From a candidate division WWE3 bacterium RIFOXYD1_FULL_39_9 (lineage in GTDB: Bacteria > Patescibacteriota > WWE3 > UBA101185 > UBA10185), in assembly GCA_001773295.1 (NCBI GenBank), contig MEWG01000027.1, positions 44,299 to 55,671 on the forward strand: 11,373 nt of DNA. Direction: 5' to 3'. How positions within the stretch are numbered: position 1 is the first letter of the stretch; each line of letters begins with the position of its first letter. The notes under the pieces are model-generated. The model saw only the letters and a program-made list of their open reading frames with translations. It did not search any database and was not told the DNA's origin. This document shows positions 6,379-11,373 of this stretch, in pieces. The translations under genes and the position numbers were made by a program.

Positions 6379-7797
6379 ATGAAAGTATTACTGCCCGCAT
6401 CCGAAGTTGCTCCTATTATAAAACTTGGAGGTTTAGGTGATGTCGTTGGCGCCCTTCCGAAAGCACTTGAAAAGATTGGCGTAAACGTTGATGTTATTGT
6501 TCCGTTTTTCCCATTTGCAAAAACTGAAAATCTAAATTTATATAAAAGCATGGAGTTGTACGTTCCTTATGAGGGCGACAACCACATGGTTGAGGTATTT
6601 AAAACAAAGCTACCTGCTTCTAATGTGGATGTATTTTTGCTAAAGAACAGTGAATATTTTTTGGAATATGGTAAAAAAGACAAGCCGAGTCCTGTATCCG
6701 AGGTTGAAACTTTTTCTTTTTTTGACCGAGCTGTAGTGGAATTCATTAAATCCGGTTTTAATACCTACGATCTGATTCACTGCAATGACTGGCATACCGG
6801 TCTGATTACGCATCTATTAAGCGATGAGCTCGAAGCAGAACGTCCTGCAACCTTATTTACAGTGCATAATTTGTTGTATCAGGGGATTAGTTCTGCCGAT
6901 TTGGTAAACGATGTGGGGTTGATACCGGGAATTCATCCGCTTTTGGACTGGGACATTGCCGATGGTGATATTAATTTTATGCAGCAGGGAATAACTTCCA
7001 GTGATTTTGTAAACACAGTTTCACCCTCATATGCAAAAGAAATTTTAACTGACGAATATGGTGCAAATTTTACGGACATACTGCAAGCCAGGGAGGGGAG
7101 ACTGACCGGTATTCTAAACGGAATAGATTATTCAGCGTTCCCTAGAAGTTACAACGAAACCAACTGGGAAACTTATAAACCAAATTTCAAAAAAGACTTA
7201 ATAAAACAGTTTGAATTAGATAACGCAGGGGACAAGCCAATTTTTGCTTTTGTGGGGAGGCTGGATCCTAATCAAAAAGGTTTAGACATATTATGTGAAT
7301 CTATGCCAGATATCCTTGATTTAGATGTAAATTTTGTAATGTTAGGTGATGGAGATCCTATCTGGCGCGACAGACTTATTGAGATATCGAATAAACCAAA
7401 ATATAAAGGTAAGTTTGGAATTAAACTCGCTTTTGATCTTGAGTTAGCCAAATTAATGTATGCAGGCAGCGATTTTCTTGTTGTTCCTTCGAGGTATGAA
7501 CCCTGCGGTCTTATTCAGATGATATCAATGTGGTATGGAACAGTGCCAGTAGTTAGGGATACCGGAGGGCTGAAAGACAGTGTCAAAGAAGGAATAACTG
7601 GGATAAAGTTCACTGACTATAAGTCAAAAAGCCTGTTCGAAGCCGTAAGTAAAGCCAAAGATGTGTTTAATGGACCGGAGATGAAAAAAATGATCGACAA
7701 TGCGATTCGAGAAAATTTTGGATGGGAGAAAAGTGCAGCGTCATATAATGACCTGTATAAAAAAGTTGTTCAATTGCGCCAAGAAGCGCTTAAATAA
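6379..7797 (+). CDS. glgA: Glycogen synthase (GT5), canonical paralogue
   Basis: A 472-residue protein of the usual bacterial GlgA length. Motifs in order: KVLLPASEVAP (2-12), KLGGLGDVVGALPKAL (15-30, the intact K-x-G-G-L donor-binding loop), HCNDWHTG (134-141), TVHNLLYQG (161-169), GILNGIDYSAF (244-254), GRLDPNQKG (293-301, Arg294 and Lys300) and PSRYEPCGLIQM (370-381, with conserved Glu374). It extends alpha-1,4-glucan from a nucleotide-activated glucose in the cytoplasm. The start codon lies 4 nt after the stop of the long GH57 gene and there is no SD, so translational coupling is likely. Its motifs are more standard than those of the GT5 protein at 1718-3253, so this is the better candidate for the main glycogen synthase. 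No glgC is in the window, so the donor (ADP- or UDP-glucose) is open. Confidence 0.9.
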   Translation: MKVLLPASEVAPIIKLGGLGDVVGALPKALEKIGVNVDVIVPFFPFAKTENLNLYKSMELYVPYEGDNHMVEVFKTKLPASNVDVFLLKNSEYFLEYGKKDKPSPVSEVETFSFFDRAVVEFIKSGFNTYDLIHCNDWHTGLITHLLSDELEAERPATLFTVHNLLYQGISSADLVNDVGLIPGIHPLLDWDIADGDINFMQQGITSSDFVNTVSPSYAKEILTDEYGANFTDILQAREGRLTGILNGIDYSAFPRSYNETNWETYKPNFKKDLIKQFELDNAGDKPIFAFVGRLDPNQKGLDILCESMPDILDLDVNFVMLGDGDPIWRDRLIEISNKPKYKGKFGIKLAFDLELAKLMYAGSDFLVVPSRYEPCGLIQMISMWYGTVPVVRDTGGLKDSVKEGITGIKFTDYKSKSLFEAVSKAKDVFNGPEMKKMIDNAIRENFGWEKSAASYNDLYKKVVQLRQEALK

Positions 7798-7802
7798 AGG
7801 AG
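7798..7802 (+). promoter_or_regulatory. Shine-Dalgarno of the GalT-like gene
   Basis: AGGAG, 6 nt before ATG 7809, overlapping the end of the preceding stop region. It is the only clear SD among the six plus-strand genes whose start is visible or near, which makes the lack of SD elsewhere stand out. Confidence 0.8.
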
Positions 7803-7808
7803 ATTAAC

Positions 7809-8756
7809 ATGAGCCAATTTATATTTGATGAACTAACAGGAACACCAACAATTTTAGCTACACAGAGGGCAAAAAGGGCAGATCAGACCGGCGCGGTGTC
7901 CGGTGCTGCAAAGAAACCAGAGATAAAAAATGTCTGCTATTTCTGTAAAGGAAACGAGGGGATGACGCCTCAGGCAACTTACCAGGATGCAGACGACTGG
8001 AATGTACGAGTTTTTAAAAATAAATTCCCGATTGTGGATGACCACGAAATAATTGTGCACTCACCGGAGCATGACAAAGATTTAACAGAACTTCCACAGG
8101 AACAAAACGTGCGATATGTGCGAGCAATCCTAAACCGAGTGCATGACTACACCTCAAGAGGATACGAGGTAATGGTTTTTAATAATAGAGGAGGCAAGGC
8201 CGGTGCTTCGATTCTGCATCCTCATTCACAAATAATCGCCTTGTCGGGTTTCCCGGGAATTATAGAGCTAGAGAAACACGAAGCATTGCGTTACTACAAT
8301 GAGCATCATTCTTGTTATTGGTGCGACATGATCAAAGCCGAGTCAGTGATAGGCGAGAGAGTAGTATACGAATCCAAGCATTTTTTGTGTGTAGTTCCAA
8401 AAGCATCTAGATGGAGCTACGAAATGATACTTGTTCCAAAATCCCACAAACCTAATTTTGAGTTTGTAGATGAAATGGAGATTAACGACTTCGCAAGAAT
8501 CTTAAAGGCGTCGTTATACGCTTATGACGAACTGTTTAATAGACCGGATCGTAACTTTTGGATACACACTCAAAGATATGATCCATATCATTGGCATGTC
8601 GGGTTTATTCCGCACATCAAAGTTGTCGGAGGTCTTGAGTTGGGCGCGGGTATTTGGGTAAGTGATAAAGCCTCGCCTGAAGACGCTTCTAAACAGTTAG
8701 GCGAGAAGGTCAAAATCATGTACGAAGATGGGGACGGTGTTAAATCTATAGCCTAG
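7809..8756 (+). CDS. galT: GalT-like hexose-1-phosphate nucleotidylyltransferase (HIT superfamily)
   Basis: A 315-residue protein of the galactose-1-phosphate uridylyltransferase family. It shows the N-terminal half-site with CYFC (43-46, zinc pair, usual context CxxCxGNE), FKNKFP (69-74), the active-site HPHSQ (137-141, where the second His, 139, is the expected nucleotidylated residue; the classical form is HPHGQ), a second pair CYWC (169-172) and a C-terminal YHWH (260-263) followed by GGLELGAGIWV. The enzyme exchanges UMP (or AMP in related ADP-glucose phosphorylases) between a nucleotide sugar and a hexose-1-phosphate. As last gene of the GH57-GH57-GT5 unit it probably links sugar-1-phosphates to nucleotide-sugar supply for the synthase. 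True galactose use is not shown by the sequence, so the symbol is by family only. ATG is set by the SD at 7798. Confidence 0.82.
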   Translation: MSQFIFDELTGTPTILATQRAKRADQTGAVSGAAKKPEIKNVCYFCKGNEGMTPQATYQDADDWNVRVFKNKFPIVDDHEIIVHSPEHDKDLTELPQEQNVRYVRAILNRVHDYTSRGYEVMVFNNRGGKAGASILHPHSQIIALSGFPGIIELEKHEALRYYNEHHSCYWCDMIKAESVIGERVVYESKHFLCVVPKASRWSYEMILVPKSHKPNFEFVDEMEINDFARILKASLYAYDELFNRPDRNFWIHTQRYDPYHWHVGFIPHIKVVGGLELGAGIWVSDKASPEDASKQLGEKVKIMYEDGDGVKSIA

Positions 8757-8799
8757 TTTAATTAAATACCCGAATTTTCCAGCAAGATCGCCAAATTTT

Positions 8800-8821
8800 A
8801 TAAGTGTTAGATAAGTGTTAG
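8800..8821. repeat. 11-bp tandem duplication between galT and rplL
   Basis: ATAAGTGTTAG occurs twice head to tail (8800-8810, 8811-8821) just before the terminator. It is probably a simple slippage duplication in non-coding sequence; no function is evident. Confidence 0.7.
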
Positions 8822-8829
8822 GGAAAACG

Positions 8830-8852
8830 AAAACCCCCTGTTCGGGGGTTTT
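8830..8852. terminator. Bidirectional intrinsic terminator between convergent operons
   Basis: A perfect 9-bp stem, AAAACCCCC (8830-8838) and GGGGGTTTT (8844-8852), with a 5-nt loop. T-runs occur on both strands (TTTT on plus; TTTTCGTTTT on minus), so it should end both the polysaccharide operon and the rplJL operon. Confidence 0.9.
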
Positions 8853-8878
8853 GTGCGTTCGATTTAGTACTAAGTATA

Positions 8879-9289
8879 TTACTTGAGTTCTACTTTAGCA
8901 CCAGCTGCTTCCAGTTTTTTCTTGGCTTCGTCTGCTGCTTCTTTTTTGGCGGCTTCTAGAACAGCTTTAGGAGCTGATTCTACAAGATTTTTAGCTTCTA
9001 CCAATCCTAATGTAGGGTTGATTTCTCTTACTGCTTTAATAACACCGATTTTGTTATCTCCAACAGCTGCCAAAACTACGTCAAACTCTGTCTTTTCTTC
9101 TACTGCTTCGGCTGCTTCGCCTCCGTTACCTGCTGCGGGCATTGCACCCATCATCATAGGAGCGGCTGCTGTAACACCGAATTTTTCTTCGAGAGCCTTA
9201 ACTAAATCATTAAGTTCTAGAACTGTCATTTGTTCAACAAGTTCCATTACTTTTTCTGCATTCTTTGTTAACTTTACTTCTTCTGCCAT
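8879..9289 (-). CDS. rplL: 50S ribosomal protein L7/L12
   Basis: A 136-residue stalk protein. The N-terminal dimerisation region (to about residue 37, ELNDLVKALEEKFGV) is followed by an Ala/Met/Gly-rich hinge (about 40-65) and the globular C-terminal domain starting at EKTEFDVVL, with IGVIKAVREI, LGLVEAKNLVESAP and a final AGAKVELK. It forms dimers on L10 and recruits translation GTPases to the ribosome. The start is the ATG whose complement is at 9287-9289, 8 nt after a strong GGAGG. A GTG three codons upstream (9298) overlaps that SD and is not used. The C-terminal helix region reads REINPTLGL where many bacteria have RGATGLGL, a small variation. It follows rplJ after a 99-nt gap holding a hairpin and ends near the shared terminator. 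Confidence 0.97.
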   Translation of the reverse strand: MAEEVKLTKNAEKVMELVEQMTVLELNDLVKALEEKFGVTAAAPMMMGAMPAAGNGGEAAEAVEEKTEFDVVLAAVGDNKIGVIKAVREINPTLGLVEAKNLVESAPKAVLEAAKKEAADEAKKKLEAAGAKVELK

Positions 9290-9298
9290 AACTGACAC

Positions 9299-9305
9299 CT
9301 CCTTT
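9299..9305 (-). promoter_or_regulatory. Shine-Dalgarno of rplL (decides the start)
   Basis: AAGGAGG read on the minus strand, 9 nt before the ATG counted from its last G. Its position excludes the upstream GTG at 9298, which lies directly against it. Confidence 0.9.
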
Positions 9306-9314
9306 TTTCCCTTA

Positions 9315-9340
9315 GGAAAGAAGACAACGTCTTCATTTCC
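9315..9340 (-). other. Hairpin in the rplJ-rplL intergenic RNA
   Basis: On the minus strand GGAAATGAAGAC pairs with GTCTTCTTTCC (11 bp, one bulged A, 3-nt loop GTT), ending 9 nt before the rplL SD. No T-run follows, so it is not a terminator; it could be a processing site or could adjust rplL translation relative to rplJ. A second short palindrome (CGGGTT-A-AACCCG on the plus strand, 9365-9377) lies nearer rplJ. Confidence 0.55.
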
Positions 9341-9388
9341 TTGTACACTTTCTGTGCGGGACCGCGGGTTAAACCCGAAAATTTAATA

Positions 9389-9919
9389 TTATTGACTTTC
9401 TTTTTGTTTAGCAACGGCTGCTACAGCATATACAAACTTGCGCTGTACGCCTGAAAATGTGCTAACAATGCCATTAAGAGGGGATTTTAGTCCACCTACT
9501 ACTTGAGCAATAAGTTGCTCTCTACCAGGAAGTTTGCTGATTGTTTCAACATCTTCCGCTGTGCTGTACGTGCCGTCAAAGATTGCTGATTTGATTCTGG
9601 GCAACTCCAATTTACCTATAAAGTCGAATAAGACCTTAATTGGTTTAACAGGATCATCGTATGCAAATACAACTGCGGTAGGGCCTTCAAGATCCTTCTT
9701 GAGCTCATCGCTGCTCATTTTCTTATCCTCTAAAGCCACTTTTACCAGCGTATTTTTGATTACTGCTAGTTCCGCATCATTGTCTTTGAGAGTCTGTCTT
9801 AGCTCAGTTAGATCTGACGCGGTAAGGCCTACGTAGTCGGTAAAAGTAACCGCCTTAGCCTTTTCCAACTTTTCTTTTATACTCTGTACTGTTTCTATAT
9901 TTATATCTTTTTTAGACAT
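9389..9919 (-). CDS. rplJ: 50S ribosomal protein L10
   Basis: A 176-residue protein of usual L10 length. Family motifs seen are FTDYVGLTASDLTELR (26-41), VIKNTLVKVA (53-62), GPTAVVFAYDDP (79-90) and LPGREQLIAQVVGGLKSPL (129-147), followed by the C-terminal helix that carries L7/L12 dimers. It anchors the stalk on 23S rRNA. The ATG complement is at 9917-9919, with AAAGG 6 nt upstream (9926-9930). Upstream lie an L10 leader RNA and an attenuator-like terminator, so the operon is probably autoregulated by the L10-L7/L12 complex. No rplK-rplA or rpoBC flank it, so the classical cluster is broken up here. Confidence 0.97.
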   Translation of the reverse strand: MSKKDINIETVQSIKEKLEKAKAVTFTDYVGLTASDLTELRQTLKDNDAELAVIKNTLVKVALEDKKMSSDELKKDLEGPTAVVFAYDDPVKPIKVLFDFIGKLELPRIKSAIFDGTYSTAEDVETISKLPGREQLIAQVVGGLKSPLNGIVSTFSGVQRKFVYAVAAVAKQKESQ

Positions 9920-9932
9920 TTTTTGCCTTTTA

Positions 9933-9962
9933 AATAAAAAATACCCACCAAAGACGGTGAGT
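9933..9962 (-). terminator. Attenuator-type intrinsic terminator in the rplJ leader
   Basis: On the minus strand ACTCACC (9962-9956) pairs with GGTGGGT (9949-9943), 7 bp with one G-U and a 6-nt loop, followed by TATTTTTTATTT. It lies just before the rplJ SD, downstream of the L10 leader and inside the rplJ transcript, so it must be conditional. Transcription attenuation of rplJL by L10 is known from Bacillus subtilis. Confidence 0.75.
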
Positions 9963-9977
9963 TAAACAAAGTTTTTT

Positions 9978-10024
9978 CATTCAGAGTGAGTGTCAATATA
10001 CTGAAACATTAGACTCATTGAATG
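9978..10024 (-). other. Leader hairpin between L10 leader and attenuator (possible antiterminator part)
   Basis: On the minus strand CATTCAATGAGT (10024-10013) pairs with ACTCACTCTGAATG (9991-9978), 11 pairs with a small internal loop and a ~21-nt apical loop. Its TGAGT arm could instead pair with the ACTCA of the terminator 5' arm (9962-9958), which would break the terminator. The switch is inference. Confidence 0.45.
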
Positions 10025-10033
10025 ATTTTTGTT

Positions 10034-10104
10034 TTACCTCGGCAAGTGATTAAGCGGGGATACAGGCTTTTGGCCTAAGTCAGCGCGCTTGCTGTCTTTG
10101 GTAC
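10034..10104 (-). ncRNA. L10 leader (ribosomal protein L10 autoregulatory RNA)
   Basis: The minus strand carries the hallmark elements of the Rfam-type L10 leader: ACCAAAGACAGC at the 5' side, an inner hairpin TTAGGC-caaaa-GCCTGTA, the CGCTTAAT segment, and the strongly conserved TTGCCGAGGT at the 3' side. Pairings seen are GCAAG (10092-10088) with CTTGC (10046-10042) and TACC with GGTA at the base. The L10-(L7/L12) complex binds such leaders to repress its own operon. It begins close to the predicted transcription start and lies ~115 nt upstream of rplJ. Confidence 0.88.
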
Positions 10105-10111
10105 ATTTGCT

Positions 10112-10139
10112 AGTTTACGGGTTTGGTGGGATTTGTCAA
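10112..10139 (-). promoter_or_regulatory. Sigma70-type promoter of rplJ-rplL
   Basis: On the minus strand TTGACA (10139-10134), a 16-nt spacer and TAAACT (10117-10112). The start is expected near 10105, where the L10 leader begins, which supports the call. The -35 overlaps a perfect inverted repeat (10137-10155). Confidence 0.7.
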
Positions 10140-10155
10140 CGAGATAAACTCGTTG
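10137..10155. repeat. 7-bp inverted repeat touching the rplJ -35 box
   Basis: CAACGAG (10137-10143), a 5-nt spacer and CTCGTTG (10149-10155), an exact complement. The right arm is also the beginning of the first 26-bp tandem repeat unit. It may be an operator or a hairpin at the end of the LamG transcript. Confidence 0.55.
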
Positions 10156-10200
10156 TGAGGACAACGCGGAGTACCTCGTTGTGAGGACAACTCGGAGTAC
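10149..10200. repeat. Two 26-bp tandem repeats with internal palindrome
   Basis: Two head-to-tail units (10149-10174, 10175-10200) differ at one position (G versus T at unit position 18). Each starts CTCGTTGTGAGG and ends CGGAGTAC, and holds the palindrome GTTGT-gagg-ACAAC. They fill the space between the LamG stop codon and the rplJ promoter. There is no T-run, so they are not a standard terminator. They may be a short minisatellite, or paired hairpins protecting the 3' end of the LamG mRNA. Confidence 0.8.
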
Positions 10201-10201
10201 C

Positions 10202-11373
10202 TTATTGGCCAAAGTAAACTGCACCTCTGCCGTAGTCTAACTTGATCTGAGCTTCGGTAAGTGGGTAAGACCAAATTTTGACATTATCAATCTGACCGTC
10301 AAAATAACCACTTCCTGCTGAATCGCGCGCTATATTTAACCCCGAAGCCGAGCTGGATATAATGGCGTCTGATTCTGCCAATGGGGTAGCGGCCGAAACT
10401 CCGTTTATGTACATTTTTAAGTCAGTTCCGTCGTAGGTGCATATTACATGAGACCAAGTGCCAGTAGGTAGGGATTTGGTTGCAACTAAGGCAGTTTGCC
10501 ATGTCGTTGAATAGATCTCGCACTGAGGATTACCTGATGCATCCGTGGTTAATCTAAACTCGTTATTTTTATGTATCAGTGTGTCCGACGCGGGGGTGGT
10601 TGCCGGTTTGAACCAGCCTCCCCATGAAGCATCTGTATAAGTGGTAGTGGCTCTGGATAAAATTACTCCGTTTGCGGTTGAAGCGTAATCATCGTCACCG
10701 TCAAAATCTAAGCTCGCACTGTATTTGCCGGTAGTTCCGTTGTTCCACATTTCAGTGCTTGTGCCAGATGAGCATGTTCCGGCTGCAGTGTTAACATTGG
10801 TGGCCGGAGTTATTGTGGCGTTATTGCCGCCATAGGGGCTTGCATTGTTTAGTGTTGTACCGGAGCACTCATCAAATCTATATTCTACTGTTGGAGCGCC
10901 TTCTGAGTAGCTCCATGCAACTTGTGCAGGAGTGCGTGTGTAGTCATAAATCTTAAATTCGTCCAGGTATGAGGTAGCGTTGTCCACAGTCGGTTCGCCT
11001 AAAACAATAGATGAATCCAAGGCCAATATTTTATAATCCGCAGCGAACACAGAGTCCAGTATACCGTTAATATACAAGTAAAGACTGCTCCCGCCCCAAG
11101 TGTACGCAATATGATACCAGCCTGCTGCCCAAGATGTCTTATTGGAATTGTACGTTTGTGTAGCCAACGCACCATCAACTATCTGGCTTTGCAGACTTCC
11201 GTTTGAATTCTGGAACTTATTTGTCCATTCACCTTCAACGGTTCCGGTCGCGTTATTAACAATATAGGTTATATCTACACTACTAGAGGTGCTAAAGCCG
11301 GACGGAAGATAAATCCAGTGTTCGATTGAGCCGGTAACATCTGCTGCTTGGTCCCAGTTAAATATACACACAT
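10202..11373 (-). CDS. Surface protein with two LamG/concanavalin A-like domains, 5'-truncated by window edge
   Basis: The last ~390 residues of a larger protein; the frame stays open to the window edge, and the ATG at 11371 is probably internal. Numbering from that Met, residues ~1-155 form a first LamG-like beta-sandwich (GWYHIAYTWGGSSLYLYING at 84-103, YLDEFKIYDYTRTPAQV at 135-151) and residues ~162-383 a second (VEYRFDE, SASLDFDGDDDYAS at 218-231, TWSHVICTYDG at 305-315, GQIDNVKIWSYPLTEAQI at 359-376). Cys169 and Cys200 may form a disulfide. Such Thr/Ser/Asn/Gly-rich LamG proteins are secreted or surface-bound in CPR bacteria and are thought to bind glycans or partner cells. No sorting signal or membrane segment follows the last domain; the protein ends GRGAVYFGQ. 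Its composition differs sharply from the Lys-rich cytoplasmic neighbours. It ends 62 nt before the rplJ -35 box. Confidence 0.8.
   Translation of the reverse strand, partial: VCIFNWDQAADVTGSIEHWIYLPSGFSTSSSVDITYIVNNATGTVEGEWTNKFQNSNGSLQSQIVDGALATQTYNSNKTSWAAGWYHIAYTWGGSSLYLYINGILDSVFAADYKILALDSSIVLGEPTVDNATSYLDEFKIYDYTRTPAQVAWSYSEGAPTVEYRFDECSGTTLNNASPYGGNNATITPATNVNTAAGTCSSGTSTEMWNNGTTGKYSASLDFDGDDDYASTANGVILSRATTTYTDASWGGWFKPATTPASDTLIHKNNEFRLTTDASGNPQCEIYSTTWQTALVATKSLPTGTWSHVICTYDGTDLKMYINGVSAATPLAESDAIISSSASGLNIARDSAGSGYFDGQIDNVKIWSYPLTEAQIKLDYGRGAVYFGQ

Noticed and set aside
9290..9298. GTG start giving L7/L12 three extra residues
   Set aside because: The GTG abuts the strong SD at 9299-9305, leaving no spacing; the ATG at 9289 has ideal spacing and gives the standard MAEE-type N-terminus.
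8883..9386. A 167-codon plus-strand open frame antisense to rplL
   Set aside because: Its product is a Ser/Ala-rich string mirroring the Ala/Glu/Lys-rich rplL gene, with no family motifs. rplL is certain on the other strand.
9977..10018. 13-residue open frame in the rplJ leader (minus strand) as a leader peptide
   Set aside because: No SD precedes it and it shows no codon run typical of attenuation peptides. The region is better explained by RNA pairing.
10149..10200. CRISPR array
   Set aside because: The two 26-bp units are directly adjacent with no spacers, and no cas gene is seen.

Overview
The window reads as a piece of a small-genome bacterium, most likely a Candidate Phyla Radiation (Patescibacteria) member of the Microgenomates/Katanobacteria type. 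This is inferred from moderate-to-low GC, compact gene spacing, a LamG-repeat surface protein, several genes without a Shine-Dalgarno (SD) sequence, and a GT5/GH57 polysaccharide cluster beside ribosomal genes. The lineage is a guess from gene style, not a marker-gene result. TGA is used as a normal stop, which argues against the Gracilibacteria/SR1 code.

Left part, plus strand: the 3' end of a WecG/TagA/CpsF-type glycosyltransferase (3-614), then an HTH protein with an acidic Pro/Ala linker and a C-terminal domain resembling AbiEi-type regulators (717-1625), then a GT5 glycogen-synthase-like protein with an altered KxGG motif (1718-3253). The gap 3254-3506 is dense with signals. It holds a near-consensus promoter, an ~85-nt imperfect hairpin ending in a T-run (a candidate ~100-nt small RNA or a very large terminator), and a second near-consensus promoter whose -35 box lies inside a perfect 9-bp inverted repeat.

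Middle, plus strand: a tight four-gene unit of two tandem GH57 proteins (3507-4748, 4764-6374), a canonical GT5 synthase (6379-7797) and a GalT-like nucleotidylyltransferase (7809-8756), with gaps of 15, 4 and 11 nt. Together these could supply a nucleotide sugar, build an alpha-glucan and branch, trim or rearrange it. It resembles the GT5+GH57 glycogen gene sets of some archaea more than the classical glgBCAXP operon. The unit ends at a bidirectional terminator (8830-8852).

Right part, minus strand: rplJ (L10) and rplL (L7/L12), preceded by a recognisable L10 leader RNA with its own promoter and an intrinsic terminator just ahead of rplJ, so attenuation of the operon is likely. Upstream are two 26-bp tandem repeats and a palindrome overlapping the rplJ -35 box, then the 3' part of a two-LamG-domain surface protein that runs off the right edge.

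The most unusual material is the 3254-3506 intergenic region, the HTH/AbiEi-like fusion, the altered GT5 paralogue, and the apparent mix of leaderless or SD-less and SD-led genes.
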